DNA of 64,000 bases from Amoebidium appalachense (lineage: Eukaryota; Ichthyosporea): positions 7,068,001 through 7,132,000 of the forward strand of contig CAVNZM010000010.1 in the NCBI GenBank assembly GCA_963693365.1. Reading direction: 5' to 3'. Position numbers and translations under genes: made by a program. Below the pieces are notes generated by a model, which worked only from the letters and a program-made list of their open reading frames with translations, made no database searches and was not told where the DNA came from. The first letter of the stretch is position 1. The number at the start of each line of letters is the position of its first letter. Shown here piece after piece: positions 23,323 through 48,805 of the stretch.

Positions 23323-25536
23323 ACACACACACACAAACCACCTCCCCCACGGGCATTGTGCTTCGAGTGTATTGGTCGGGTACTGTAGACGAGGTGACCT
23401 TTATAGGAAGTCGGTTGTCTGCTTATGTTGCATGGTCTTCTCTGTTCGGTTTTGCACATCATTCAAAATCTCCCATTTCCCCTAGTCCCAGCCTCCTTCG
23501 CTCCCTTTGGTTTGGCTTCAGAATGAAAGCATTCTGTCTGGTGACTTGTTTTTCCCACCAATTGTCTCTGACTCTTATGCCCACCGTTTTCTCCATCACT
23601 ACACACTTTTCCTAACCCTTGCATTTCAGGTGCATCCCCCAGCACCTAGACGGAAACATGCCCCCGCACGTACGGGACCACCTCGGCCGCATCACCAAGG
23701 CAGCACAGACAGAGATAGACCGATTCACCGCCGCACACGCAAAGCGCCAGGCACAACTACGCCAACTGCGCTCCGTCCCCATCCCCACCGCAATTACCCC
23801 CCAACACCAACAAGACGCATTGCTCAAGGGAACAAAACGAACACATGCAGAAATGGTTGCATTGGGTATGGAGTTGGAAAAGAACGCCGCAGCTGCAGGC
23901 ACGTCGGACAGCGGGCCGGAAACACGCATAAATCCATTCGACACACCTCGTGACCGGCTACTAGACACATACTACATGCTAGCCGGGCAGTTCTATTCGG
24001 TGGTGGACGGATTTCCAGCCCTGGAAGATGAAGATACGGAACACTCTGTTCTGTGCAGTGAGATGGGTGCCAATTCTCCCTCCTACCACCGTGCCATGGC
24101 ACGTGAGCTAGCATCCCAATTCCGACCAGCCCGGGACGATGAATCCCAGCAGCACCCCAAGGGCATACCCTTTGGCAATCCCTATCTGGACGATAAAGCA
24201 GTGGACTGGGCACGCGCCGGTCAGCCCCGCCACCCAGCACGCCGCGCGGCCGCTACCCCACCTCCCGGACTACCACGTCCAGGGGGTCCTCCCCAACAAG
24301 GGGCCACCACACCCCCTGCTGCTTTGCGCAACCAGGCAAGACCACCCCCTGGCCTAGCCCCTTCACCTGGTGCAGGCATAGGCCGACACCCACCACCCCC
24401 GGGCACGGTGCCGGGTGGTGCTGGTGGTGCCCCAGGGCAAGTGCAAAGGGGCCCACCACGCCCCGCTGGGGGTGTGCCCCCTCGAGGCAAGCCCACATGG
24501 CCTCACGGTGGGCCAGGCAATACGGGCAGCAGGCCCCCAGGGCCCAATGTGGTGCCTGGCCAGCAGCGCAACCCCGGGCCTCAACAGGCACTGAATAGGC
24601 CACCCATGCGCCCACAGCAGCAGGCAAGACCCCCCCCCCAAAACCCACCCACCCCCTCTAATCTAATCTCTATCTCCCTCCCCCCCCCCCCCTTCCCCCT
24701 CGCTTCCCCCCCCCACACTCTCTCTCCCCTTTCCCCCTCCTCTCTCCCCTCCCCTCCCCCTCCCCCCCCTCTCCCCTCCCCCACCACCACCACTCCGGGC
24801 CTGCCCCCCGGGCATTCTCGACCTTCCTCCTTCCCTTGCCGTCCCGTCCTGTCCGCCACCCACTATTCCTGCACACACGAACAGATGAAGCGTATCTAAT
24901 CTGCAAACGACTTGACCCGCCGTCTACCTTTATCTTCCCGTTTCGCGTATTGGCTAAGTGTTCTTCATCAAGTACCCTCTCCATCATACATCATCCCGCC
25001 TCTAGCCCATCCCTTCCATTAGGAGATATAAAGAAAGAAAGAATTCAGTAGGGCAGGCGTTTCGGTGTACGTGTAGGTGTGCTCGTGTGTGTTTAGAAGG
25101 GGGGGGGGGGGGGTTGCAAGGATGGCAGTCCGCATTCTCTTGTATGCACGAAGGCATCATTAGCATGCACGAAACTATGATTCGTGTGCAAGACCATTAA
25201 ATTCTGCCTTTTCTAACCCTTCTATTTGCACAGGGTATGCGCATGCCCAATCCAGCCGGTATGCCCGGGGGGCCGACCCCCCCACCCCAGCAGAGACCTA
25301 GTGGCCCACCCGTTTCCAATGCGTCAAGTAACCAGGAACTGAAAATGAAAATCGTGACGGAAATGCGAAGACCCGGGAATGCAAAAACGGTGCAGACAAT
25401 TGTGATGTATCTCAATCATATACAGGGAGACCAAAATACGAAGAAGGATTTTGTACGGGACATTATTAACGAGGCGCGAAAGTTGAAGAAGCAGAACTTG
25501 ATTCAGTTGCTTGATGACCAGTTGAATAGCTTGTAG
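16814..25536 (+). CDS. INTS6: Integrator complex subunit 6 (VWA domain)
   Basis: INTS6 is part of the nuclear Integrator complex, which cleaves snRNA 3' ends and attenuates paused Pol II transcripts; in animals it bridges to PP2A. Ten exons join in frame to 976 residues: 16814-17263, 18439-18549, 18778-18956, 19892-20256, 20772-20944, 21640-21732, 22180-22326, 23032-23147, 23630-24623 and 25234-25536. A VWA domain opens with VVFLVDTSVSMNQR (MIDAS DxSxS) and continues with LLTDGGS and FRWDQRVFAI. WPIPEPYW, GHPFGFLKPS and VMPYNYPVLL follow, as in human INTS6. The last exon is the conserved C-terminal module (KIVTEMRRPGN, IINEARKLKKQ). Unlike human, about 75 Pro-rich residues precede the VWA, and a Pro/Gly/Gln-rich segment (24240-24623) precedes the C-terminal module. 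The ATG at 16814 (AACATGG) was chosen on context; the frame stays open upstream. The 24624-25233 intron appears to be GC-AG. Confidence 0.95.
17284..17660. repeat. (CT)n, (CA)n and C-run cluster in INTS6 intron 1
   Basis: CT dinucleotides (17306-17400, 17549-17660) alternate with CA runs (17434-17460, 17511-17553) and C runs. No codon bias or homology was seen in the long frame across it. Confidence 0.9.
19266..19790. repeat. (CA)n and C-run cluster in INTS6 intron 3
   Basis: CA runs lie at 19274-19300, 19351-19428 and 19676-19742, followed by CACG repeats to about 19783. A C run of about 48 (19610-19657) leads into CCA repeats. Copies of GACCTTTYTGGCKCTTCACC at 19306 and 19432 show that the block contains a local duplication. 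Confidence 0.9.
22055..22102. repeat. Two-copy 24-bp tandem repeat
   Basis: GAACACACGTTGCTCCTCAG plus TAGA occurs twice back to back in an INTS6 intron. No function is evident. Confidence 0.8.
23157..23334. repeat. C run, (CA)n and (GA)n cluster
   Basis: A C run of about 40, CA repeats with TCACACTCAC, then a pure GA run (about 23271-23319) and CA again. It starts right after the donor of the INTS6 exon ending at 23147. Confidence 0.9.
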
Positions 25537-25648
25537 ATGTGTGTGTTTGTTGGTTTGGGTTTGTGCGCAATTGCTTTGACCTTCTTTCCTTCTTCCTTTC
25601 CTTCCTTTTTTTCTTTTCTTTTTTTTTTTTTTGTTGTTGTTGTTTTTT

Positions 25649-25695
<47 letters not shown>

Positions 25696-26605
25696 AGACA
25701 AATCGAAGGCATATTGAATTTACCAAGCATTTTTTTGGTGTGTGCATGTGTATGGCGAATACTAAATGACCGCAAAGCGGCAAATAGGATGAAGTCTTGA
25801 ATTTGACCACATGGAACTACCCACACAGAGCCCTCTCACGGCCTAGAACGCACCACACCAAATTACCCCCTTTTGCTCTTGTAGCTACAGTAGCAGGTGG
25901 CTTCACGCGTGTACATGTACATACACAGCAGCTTGGTAGTTTTACATATTTTTGTTCGAGCATTTCTAAACGTATGTATCAGCACTGGGTAAAAAGATAA
26001 TGAACCACATGCACTACTACCTATTCAAGTTGGACAATCATTATTTGGGATCATCCTCCTTACGCCCACCTTAGTCTACTGCTGTGCTACCCCCCCCCCC
26101 CCAAAAAAAAGGGCCTCTCTCGAGCTCTCCCTCTTTCTCTGACACTCTCTCTCAGACTCTCTGCAGCTGAGACTCGGATCTGTCTGTCGAATTGTGATCA
26201 TGAGACACACACACACGCACACACTTTCTCTCTCTCCCTCTCCCTCTCTCTCTCCCTCTCTCTGTCTCTCTCTCGCTCCTCTCTCTCTCTCTCTCTCCCT
26301 CCCTCCCTCTCTCCCTCCCTCTCTCTCCCTCCCTCCCTCCCTCCCTCCCTCCCTCTCTCTCTCTCTGTGTGTGTGTGTGTCTCTCTCTCTCTCTCTTCTC
26401 TCTCTCAGCTCTCTCGGAGATTCCTTATATCTATCTCCCCTGGCCTCCCCAAATGGACCCCGGCCCCTCTCCCTCCCTCTGAGGCTGTGCATGCCTCTAG
26501 ATCTCTCTCTCCTCCTCTCGCCGGCCGGCCCCCCTCCCCCCCTCTCCCAATTGGACCCTCCGTCCCTCCCTCCGAACGCAAGTCCCTTCCTCCCTCCCTC
26601 CCTCT

Positions 26606-26650
<45 letters not shown>

Positions 26651-26764
26651 CCCCCCCCCCCCCCCCGCCCCTCCCCCTATCTCCCTCTACCATGCAGTCT
26701 CTCACACGTCACACGCACACACATTCTCTCTCTCTAGCTCTCTCTCTGTCTCTCTTTTTCGAAA

Positions 26765-26795
<31 letters not shown>

Positions 26796-26796
26796 G

Positions 26797-26869
<73 letters not shown>

Positions 26870-27189
26870 CCCCCCCCCCCCCCCCCCCCCCCCCCACCCC
26901 CCTCCCCCTCCCCCTCCCTCCGTCCCTCCTTCCGTCCCTCCCTCCCCGGGCCCCTGCCCCTCCTCTCCTTCTTGAGCTCCCCTCCCTCGCGCTCTCTCGT
27001 TCTCTCCTCATGTCTCCAATCACGCTAATATTAGTATCGATGCATATGCGACTGAACGGAATAGATGGCCACATGCACTGGCCATGGCCGAAAATTTTAG
27101 CAGATGTTGCCGTGTATGGTGAACACATCATGAACGACGTTAGCAATGTGCGTGCACACGTGCACACTGCCGCGACATCCGAATTCGAA
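25537..27189. other. INTS6 downstream region dominated by (CT)n
   Basis: After the INTS6 stop comes a T/G homopolymer pair (25612-25694). Then about 800 bases of pyrimidine repeats run from 26219 to 26990, with a pure CT run around 26801-26864. No gene or clear poly(A) signal was recognised. The long frames here are Leu/Ser and Arg/Glu artefacts. Confidence 0.7.
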
Positions 27190-28378
27190 CAGTGAGCCGC
27201 TTCGCGTTGATCTAAATATCTAAATATCTAGATTGTTAAATTCACGTATAAAACTTCCGCAATCCGATCGCTCTGTTAAATGTTTGAAGTTTGCATAAAA
27301 TCTAGATCGATTTCGACCCTCTTCCAGATGAGCACATCTGCAAAGGGGGGGGGGGGGTTCCAGATGTCTAGAATAAGACGATTGGTCCTTGGAACTCGCC
27401 TTTGGGCAACTAAATTTTTCTTATCCAATAGAATTGCGATTTACCATCTATAGTGTCGGACGTCGTAGATTGACCCCCCTAGATCCAGGGGGTTGCGATC
27501 GCGCTAGGGACATGATAGTTACAGTTTTGGACACGGCATTACGGGGATATAAGTTTTTTGGCAAGATCTTTAATATTAAGAGGTGTGACGTCAAGAGCCC
27601 CTAAACGCCCCGAAAATGACGTCATGATTGCGTCACTGTTGCTAAAAATAGTAACACAGTTTCAAACTGCCATATATGGTAGTCCGCGAAAATTCGAAAA
27701 TTTTACATTTTCAGACCGTGCTGCTGCACATTTTACAGTGTGTGACAATAGACATGTGTATGAGAAGAAAGATGACGTGGAAAAAGCAGTCTTTAGGTCT
27801 TTTATGAGACCCAACCCTTCAGGGGCTGTATACGGCACGGCACCGATTCTTGGGCTGCAGTTCGATCCTGGCCGTGACTGAAATTTTTTTTTCCAAATTT
27901 TTTTTTTTTTGGCAACTCCAAGAATATCACACGACAGCTGTCGTCGAGATATGTCGATTGCACTAAGAAACGTCTAAAGTTTATATATGGATATTCGAGA
28001 AACACGCCTGCAAAACTAGTAGATAACGTCACAAGCCCCCTAAATGGTCCGAAAATTTCTCAATGAGAAAAAAAAATTGCAGTTTTTATTTTTTGTTCAC
28101 GTTTCGAGACGTCAGTTTGTAGCCCTTGATGGGACGCATCGAAAAATGTGTCTTTTACCCGAATTGGATAGACTTCTGGTAAGTTAATGGATCGCGAAAT
28201 TTATAAGATGTGTTTTTTTTTTCCTGATGGGTCAATCTACGATGTCCGACACCATAGATAATTTAGTTTCTAAACTGCTCTACGCGAATCGAGCAGATTT
28301 TATTATATTTAAAGTGGCATTGGTTCTCTAAATTCGCCGAGTATTTAGATATTTAGATCAACGCGAAGCGACTCAGTG
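27190..28378. mobile_element. Non-coding foldback/MITE-like element with nested inverted repeats
   Basis: The ends are inverted: CAGTGAGCCGCTTCGCGTTG at 27190 and, reversed, CACTGAGTCGCTTCGCGTTG at 28378. Each is followed by ATCTAAATATCTAAATA, about 39 bases per arm with few mismatches. An inner inverted pair sits at 27443-27476 and 28228-28260 (TAGTGTCGGACGTCGTAGAT against its near complement). Inside, related direct copies occur near 27588 and 28026 (AGCCCCTAAACGCCCCGAAA and AGCCCCCTAAATGGTCCGAA). No transposase frame is present and no target-site duplication was seen, so the superfamily is not assigned. Confidence 0.75.
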
Positions 28379-28878
28379 CCCCTGCAAGCTGTAGCTGGCA
28401 AGTAGCTGGCCGCGGCCGGCAGTAAGACCAATGCAGCCGGCAGTGGCACGCCGCACCTGGTCCAGGGCTAATATACGTGTATTATAATACCTTTGGAAGA
28501 GATGAATGCCCCTAACTCTTTTAGGGTGGGTTTACTGCATAGTAAATATGAGAATTTCTTATGTGCAAAATAGTAACAAAATTCCCTCTCTCAGGACTGG
28601 GCCACCACCCCTACTCCGGGTCACTCAGTCTCATTTCAGGGCGGAGGAAAAACCAACATTTCGCACCCTGATCAAAACTGATAGGATAGCCAATCGGAAC
28701 ACCGCAAACAGTTCAGCCAATCCGATGCTTAGGCTCCGTTTGCACACGTGCGCCGTCCGCGGCCACCAAACCGGCCAACTCCGTATCACAATGTCAAAAT
28801 TCTAACACTGTATGCATAACAATGAAAACATATCATACAAGTAGGACCCTAACTTGTAGCCTCCCCTAAATTTCCGAG

Positions 28879-29805
28879 TTGCTCGACCTTCATGATCACG
28901 GTATCACCTCGAGGCGAGTCTTTCCGGCTATTCGAGAATCGAGAATGAGATGCACAGCCCAGCTAAACATCACAGCCCAGCTAAACATTAGTGGATCGCA
29001 AAACCCCAAAACTCATGAGCAAACATCTCGCGACGGAGACATTTCCACCCCAACACAAAACAACACAGGACCGGAAGCACAGCTCCCGGCAGAGTTCCTA
29101 GAATATGCGAACTCTCGTAAAACACCCGAGCTCCGCCAAATTGCCAAGGAAACATATGCCAGCATTCTTGCAGGCAACGAGTACCGCCGCAACTCCCCTT
29201 CCAAACCGCCGGCTAAGGGGAACACCCAAGCAAACGGTAACATCAACATCCCACCCAAATACGAGAGGGTGTATTTCAAAGTCAAGCACGGCAGACGCCC
29301 ACACAGGGCCATGTGGTCCATCTTCAAGGCTCTCGGCTTCCGGTGCTCTCGCATCCTTTGTCTGTCCTTCATTGGATACGATGTGCTGGAAGTAGCAGTA
29401 CGGGGCGACTATAACCGTGCGTTCATCCGTGACGCGACAAAGGGGTGTGGAAGCTTCTTCACCCACCTCCCAAGCTACGACCCATGCGCGCCGGAAAACA
29501 TTCAGAAAGCAGACAAAGAACGTAAAGTGTCTGCTAAGAATGCGTGCGCCACACGTTGTCGTGTACGCATCAGCAAGGCAAAAGAGTTCCTCGCAAAGTT
29601 GGAAAACGATGCTACGAGCGTGATAGACACGGACACGAAGGAACCAATGTTTTCTGGTGAGAAACTGCTCGAGCGCAAACGCCGATGCGAGATGGAAATC
29701 GAGCTCTTCTGCGAACTGTTCGCGCTGGCGGAAGGTCGTGCATACGACCCCGTAAGCGACAAGTGGGAACCAACCCCACAGGTGTCGGACCAAACCGATG
29801 CCTAA
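28879..29805 (+). CDS. LINE ORF1 protein (putative nucleic-acid-binding)
   Basis: An intact 308-codon frame lies immediately upstream of the endonuclease ORF. It is rich in Lys/Arg, with a basic cysteine-containing stretch after residue 200 (SAKNACATRCRVRISKAKEF). No CCHC zinc knuckle or RRM could be recognised. By position it should be the RNA-binding ORF1p of the LINE. Its TAA stop overlaps the ORF2 start in ATGCCTAA (29798-29805), which suggests coupled termination and reinitiation. The start is uncertain: ATG at 28879 is the first in frame, and the duplicated TAQLNI segment near residues 31-41 could be leader sequence. Confidence 0.7.
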   Translation: MLDLHDHGITSRRVFPAIRESRMRCTAQLNITAQLNISGSQNPKTHEQTSRDGDISTPTQNNTGPEAQLPAEFLEYANSRKTPELRQIAKETYASILAGNEYRRNSPSKPPAKGNTQANGNINIPPKYERVYFKVKHGRRPHRAMWSIFKALGFRCSRILCLSFIGYDVLEVAVRGDYNRAFIRDATKGCGSFFTHLPSYDPCAPENIQKADKERKVSAKNACATRCRVRISKAKEFLAKLENDATSVIDTDTKEPMFSGEKLLERKRRCEMEIELFCELFALAEGRAYDPVSDKWEPTPQVSDQTDA

Positions 29806-32800
29806 TTTATCCTTCTTCTTCTGGAATGCTCGGACACTGGGCCCCCAAAAGGGCCTCCCCCCCGGGACACTCGACGATAAAATCAGCTACATACAACAAC
29901 AGACAAACAACCACACGTTTACAGTGATTTGCGAAACACAGTTTAAAAACCACCACAAATTCAACTCTACATTGGTCGACACATCCACACACCCCGGTTA
30001 CGCGAAAAACCGAGGCATTATTGTACTTGCCGCACCACACGTGAGAGTGAAGTGCAAACCGGTAGCAAAAACGGAATTCTCGGTTTCTATAGAGTTTCTT
30101 TCTAATGTTTTTACTTTTGTATATTACCCACCATCTATGTCGGTTGTCGAATTGACTCACGAGTTGTCACAGTTACCAATGTCCACTGTTATTTTAGGTG
30201 ATTTTAACACGCGACTCCACCACACAGACACACTGCAAGTGAGTGTCGGGTACCCATCTAAGCCCCCGGAGCGTGCTATCCCTTTAGCAAGGTATGTCCA
30301 AAGTCACACTTTGCGGTTCCCTCAAATATCCCATGCCCACAACACCGACTGGGGAGTGGCCTTTTGGCCATCAACCATGTCAAAACTCTCTCTCCTCCTA
30401 ACCTCTCTAGGTCATCTGACCACTCTCCTATCCTTTTCCTACCTAAGATCTCCCTTGATCTGCTCCCCCCTCCCCCTCCCACCTTTCGCCTCCGTCTATC
30501 CCAGCTTAAGTCACAGTGGGGTAGAGTTGATGTATGTGTATGCTATGCTACGAAACACCCTATATATATGCGCCTATTAGAATCTGCACAAGCCAGGCCA
30601 GATTCACATCTCGTACTAGATACATGCACTAACTTTATTGTTGATGATTTGATAGATCTCGGTGATTATGCTGGCGGTGGTAGGAAGGAATATCCCGATG
30701 CTCTCTTGTTACCAAACACCACTCCCGCTAGACTAGGTGAACCCCTGTCTCAAAAGGAAAGCTTGCGCCGGCTTGCTAGTATGAATCGATTTGGCCCCCC
30801 TGCTCGTATTATTGGTGATACCACTGGAGACCCCCTCATAGACTCTGATAAGTATTTCTCGGAACTGTTTAAAGATAGGACCCCCGCTCAGAAACCTATT
30901 GTGTGGCCTGTAGACCCATCTATCCCCATAGAATCGATCCTCCCCTTTTTCAGTCCCGATGCCATATGGTCTGTGATATCTAGTTATAGCTCTAGTAAGT
31001 CTTGTGGACCTGATGGACTCCCTGCTGGGTTTCTTAAAATCCTTGTTCCCTCCTACCCACAAAAGGAAAGTGATCGTGCTATTAAACCTGATCTTACTAT
31101 CATGTTAAGCTCTCTCTTTTCTTGGTGTGTTAAATGTGGACATGTCCCGTCATCTTGGTTAGATACCTTAGTGATCCCCATAGTTAAGAAGGACTCTGAG
31201 GGCCCCATATCATCCTTTCGCCCCATTACACTAACCCAGGTTGTTCGTAGATTCTTTGAAGCTTGCTTACTTAGGTTATTTGCACATCACCCTAGGTTTC
31301 AATCTATTCTTCACATACACCCATGCCAATCCGCTTTTCGTAAAAACAATTCATGTTATGTTCAAATAATGGCACTGCACGATTCTATGCAAGTTGGTGC
31401 ACAATATGTTGGCTTTATTGATTGGAAAACTGCTTACGATTCTGTCTCCCCTGGTCTCCTATGGGAAAAGCTTGCTGCACGGGGTGTACCACACTGCATT
31501 GGTGTTCTGTTAGAAGCACTCTTGTCTCAAACCTATGGTAGAGCTGTGGTTAATGGGCATCTTTCATATGGTTTTGCTCGTACTAGAGGTCTCTTGCAGG
31601 GTTCATTGCTTAGCCCCTTTTTGTTTAACCTATTTATAGATGATTTGGCTGTCAAGATTTACGCCGAAAACGATGACCCTATTAATAACTTTCCGCCTGC
31701 ACTTCTCTATGCTGATGATCTGTCCCTCCTTGCCCGTACCCCTAGACGCCTGCAAAGATTGTTCGATGTAGTGTCAGAGTGGTGCAAGGCAAACCTTATG
31801 ATCCTTAACATAGACAAATGTGGTGTTCTTGTACCTGATATAGCTAACAATTTACACACATTTACATTATCATCTAAACCTGTACCTATAGTTCCAGAAT
31901 ACAAATATCTTGGTGTTCCGGTTGATTCTGTTGGTGTTATGTTTCCCCATATGGTCGAAAAGAGGGTAGAGTTGGCTCGTAAGCGGTTAGCTTTCTTCTC
32001 GGCTAATATTTTTAAAGACACACCCCTCCATCCTTCTATTAGACTTACATTTATTCGCACTTTTGTCTTCCCGGCATGTGAATATGGTTTACCCCTTCTC
32101 GCCGCTTGGATCAAGAAAGAGAGAACTAGAGCGCTTAAACCCTTGGCAAATTTCCTTGAAGCAGAAGTTGCCTCCTTTCTATCTAACAACTGTTGTAAAC
32201 CTGGGCCTGTAACGCTCTCGATATATGGTCTGGTCCCAATAGCTGCTAGAGTATCCTATCTCGCGCTGAAATTCAATAAGCACATAAGCCGCTTAAAGAA
32301 GTATTTGCCCTCCCACCCTCTCTTCTCTATCCGACCTGTCCCCTCCTCACCTCTCCCCTCTTTCCTCCCCTCTCTCTCCCCTTCTCCCCTGGGCACAAAT
32401 ACAAATAAACCCCGCAATAGTGTGTGTGTGACTTTGGACTGCCACTTACTTATTAAACATGTACACAATCACAAGATAATCACGCAATATAACAAATGGA
32501 AAAAGATACCACACGACACTAGACCCGATGAAAGCATACACCTTGAAAAACTAAGCCTTATGTCTCGTTTTATATATACTGACCGCCTCAACCATATTGC
32601 CAAATATGGCACTCGCAAGTGTATAACACCTAAATACATATTACCTTCCTGTAGAACTGGTCTTTCTCTAGCTGATGGTATTATTGATCAATTACCACGC
32701 TTTTACTGTACACGTGCTATACAGTGGAGATCTAATAAGTATAAGGTGGCATCATTTGCATGCCCAAACAACACACACACACACCAGTTTAACCGGTCAT

Positions 32801-32991
32801 GTATCGCCAAATGTAGTTTGATAGACCACATAATACCGCAACACACACACGTCACATTCACAACAGACACCCAGAAAGATAGCCTACCTGTAAATTACAA
32901 CATCCTTGATTTTATACTAAACACGCGTAACTACGACCTGTTTATTAGATGTATTGATTGGCTTGAGAAACACATCACTACAAAATTATAG
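29798..32991 (+). pseudogene. LINE ORF2: AP-endonuclease plus reverse transcriptase, one frameshift
   Basis: The endonuclease part is read from 29798 in one frame: FFWNARTLGP, VICETQF (catalytic Glu), YYPPSM and VILGDFNTRL (DxN). Near 30345 the frame shifts, and INHVKTLSPP..RSSDHSPIL (terminal SDH motif) continues in the frame that stays open to 32991. RT motifs follow: SCGPDGLPAGF, SSFRPITLTQ, QSAFRKNNSC, GFIDWKTAYDSV (motif A), GLLQGSLLSPFLFNLFIDDL (B), ALLYADDLSLL (C) and YKYLGVPV (E). The C-terminal part contains a Cys/His cluster (CPNNTHTHQFNRSCIAKC). The catalytic residues are all present. A Pro/Ser stretch at about 32320-32395 looks like a local microsatellite expansion within the coding frame. 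One indel would explain the break, so this is a young copy or the break is an assembly error. Confidence 0.88.
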
Positions 32992-32992
32992 C

Positions 32993-32995
32993 GCA

Positions 32996-33062
<67 letters not shown>
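32993..33062. repeat. (CA)n in the LINE 3' UTR
   Basis: A nearly pure CA run starts 2 bases after the ORF2 stop and ends 38 bases before the poly(A) tract. It may be a built-in part of the element's 3' end or a later expansion. Confidence 0.85.
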
Positions 33063-33064
<2 letters not shown>

Positions 33065-33096
33065 CCAGCTGATACCGAGTGTCCCGAGGGGAGCCC

Positions 33097-33148
<52 letters not shown>

Positions 33149-33149
<1 letters not shown>

Positions 33150-33993
33150 GGGGAACCCCAACTAATTGATTTCTCCTTGTAGTCTTTATGGTGTCTCGTA
33201 GAGAAAGTAAACCCTGATATATAGTCACCACCCGACATCTATGTACGTGATCATGATATACCGCTGAGGGGATATTCCGAGCAAACCCCCCCCCCCATAC
33301 CTGAGACTGGTTCTCTTTGCCTCGAGTAAACAGCGTAAACCCCCTTTTATTTTATCTGTGGAATTCACGTGAAAACTTTCCGGGCGAATCCCAATCATTC
33401 CCGCCTAGATCTTACATGGGGATCACCATGGCAACTATAAAGCCCACGGAAGTGGCAGCACTGTCAACTGAGAGACAAACACTATTGTTGTACACAGACA
33501 GACACTGAGCATGAGCTCGTATAATACAGCGCATGTATTACAACGCTTTTGTCTCCATGGCACAGCTAAGCTTCTTTTGTCAAACATCTGCACATAAATC
33601 AGCGACTGTAACATCTGTTTGATCGACCTTTCTGGGGTAGCTACCGAACGCTTTCTAAACCTCCTGTAGCACCTTTTCGCTCGCTCTACACCGGCCGAAA
33701 CGAACCTATTTCAGCCTGAAAAATTCAACATTCTGCAGGCCATAGAACAGCAGTTGAATTAATACTCCCTCCTCCCCCCTGCCCCCCCTCACAACACACA
33801 CACACCACACACACACACACACCCATCCGCCCACACGGCCTTCCGGGGCAACCCTCGGTGAGTTGAACATCGGAAACGGCCCTTAACACATCTTAGTCCC
33901 TGCTTCGGCAGCTGACTTGCATTTAGAAGGTTTTCATCCCATACACGTGGTTTAAACTTATAGAGAATACGGGGGTTGTCGATAGTTGTGAAG
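33149..33993. other. Upstream region of the NRAMP gene
   Basis: The region is mostly unique sequence with a C run (33286-33296) and a CA run (33796-33821). It should hold the promoter and 5' UTR of the transporter, but no core promoter motif was clear. A CACGTG E-box-like hexamer lies near 33366. Confidence 0.4.
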
Positions 33994-47742
<13,749 letters not shown>

Positions 47743-48328
47743 AAATGGGGTTTTTGGTTCAATGACTTTGAACCAATCATATGCTGTCTCGGTATATAGC
47801 TATGTATATATGTGTGCATAGCACTTGGGCCTCATTTACGGAATTTGATTTTTATATTTGCACGTGCTCCCATGAATCGAGGCTTATCGAATTTCCAGCT
47901 TTTTAGTATGCTATTGCACGAATGTGGCAACATGTCTGTAGAGTGATCCTGGTATCGAATGTCGAACGGCTACCGGCTAGCCGTGTAACTTTGTTAGAAA
48001 GTGGAAAGATCATGATATCATCATAATTCGGTGTTGATAGTAGATAGACAGAACGAGCACGTTGGGTAGAGTTTATTGGTAGATTTGTATATCCGTATGA
48101 TACGAGATATACAGTACATATCTGTGTATGATGGGTGAATGTAAACGGAGGTGTATATATGAAGGCTGTGCACGGTTGGTTGGTGTATCCATGTATGTGC
48201 CGTGGATTGAAAACTGTATAGGCCTAATGACCTATTCTCGGGATCGAATGCTACAAGCGAAATTAAAGAAACTTATATAGAACGGATCACCACCATCCAT
48301 CAGCCAAGTTGTCCCCCCCTCCCCCCCC

Positions 48329-48381
<53 letters not shown>

Positions 48382-48423
48382 ACGCCACCACCAAAAAAAC
48401 TTAAGAAGAAGAAGGGTGGGGAA

Positions 48424-48472
<49 letters not shown>

Positions 48473-48680
48473 CCTTCCTGCCCCGGGAAATATATATATA
48501 TATATACATGCATACACAGAAAACGGAAATCCCACGTACCCAACCCCCCACCCCAACCACGCTTGCGACGCATGTGTTTTTCCGGTCCCAACCGTATACA
48601 TAGCACGCAGAGACAGAGAGGGAAGAAACGGAAATTTAATGTGGCTGAAGGGTGCACACCGGTGTGGGTGGGTACGTATA

Positions 48681-48744
<64 letters not shown>

Positions 48745-48751
48745 ACGTATA

Positions 48752-48805
<54 letters not shown>

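Larger units (their letters stand above)
28879..33148 (+). mobile_element. Non-LTR retrotransposon (LINE), nearly full length
   Basis: The order is ORF1, a short-overlap ORF2 with endonuclease and reverse transcriptase, a 3' UTR with a CA repeat, a small GAGGGGAGCCCC hairpin-like motif and 48 A residues (33101-33148). The order and the poly(A) tail are diagnostic of a LINE inserted in plus orientation. The 5' end is not defined; the 28379-28878 stretch may be its 5' UTR. No target-site duplication was found. The clade was not determined; an AP-type endonuclease before the RT excludes the R2-like group. One frameshift in ORF2 makes this copy probably non-autonomous. Confidence 0.88.

Noticed and set aside
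24240-24650. Minus-strand Gly/Ala-rich frames opposite INTS6
   Set aside because: They are shadows of the Pro-rich INTS6 exon.
26076-27195. Arg/Glu-rich and Leu/Ser-rich frames
   Set aside because: They are products of a (CT)n/(GA)n array, with no conserved motif.
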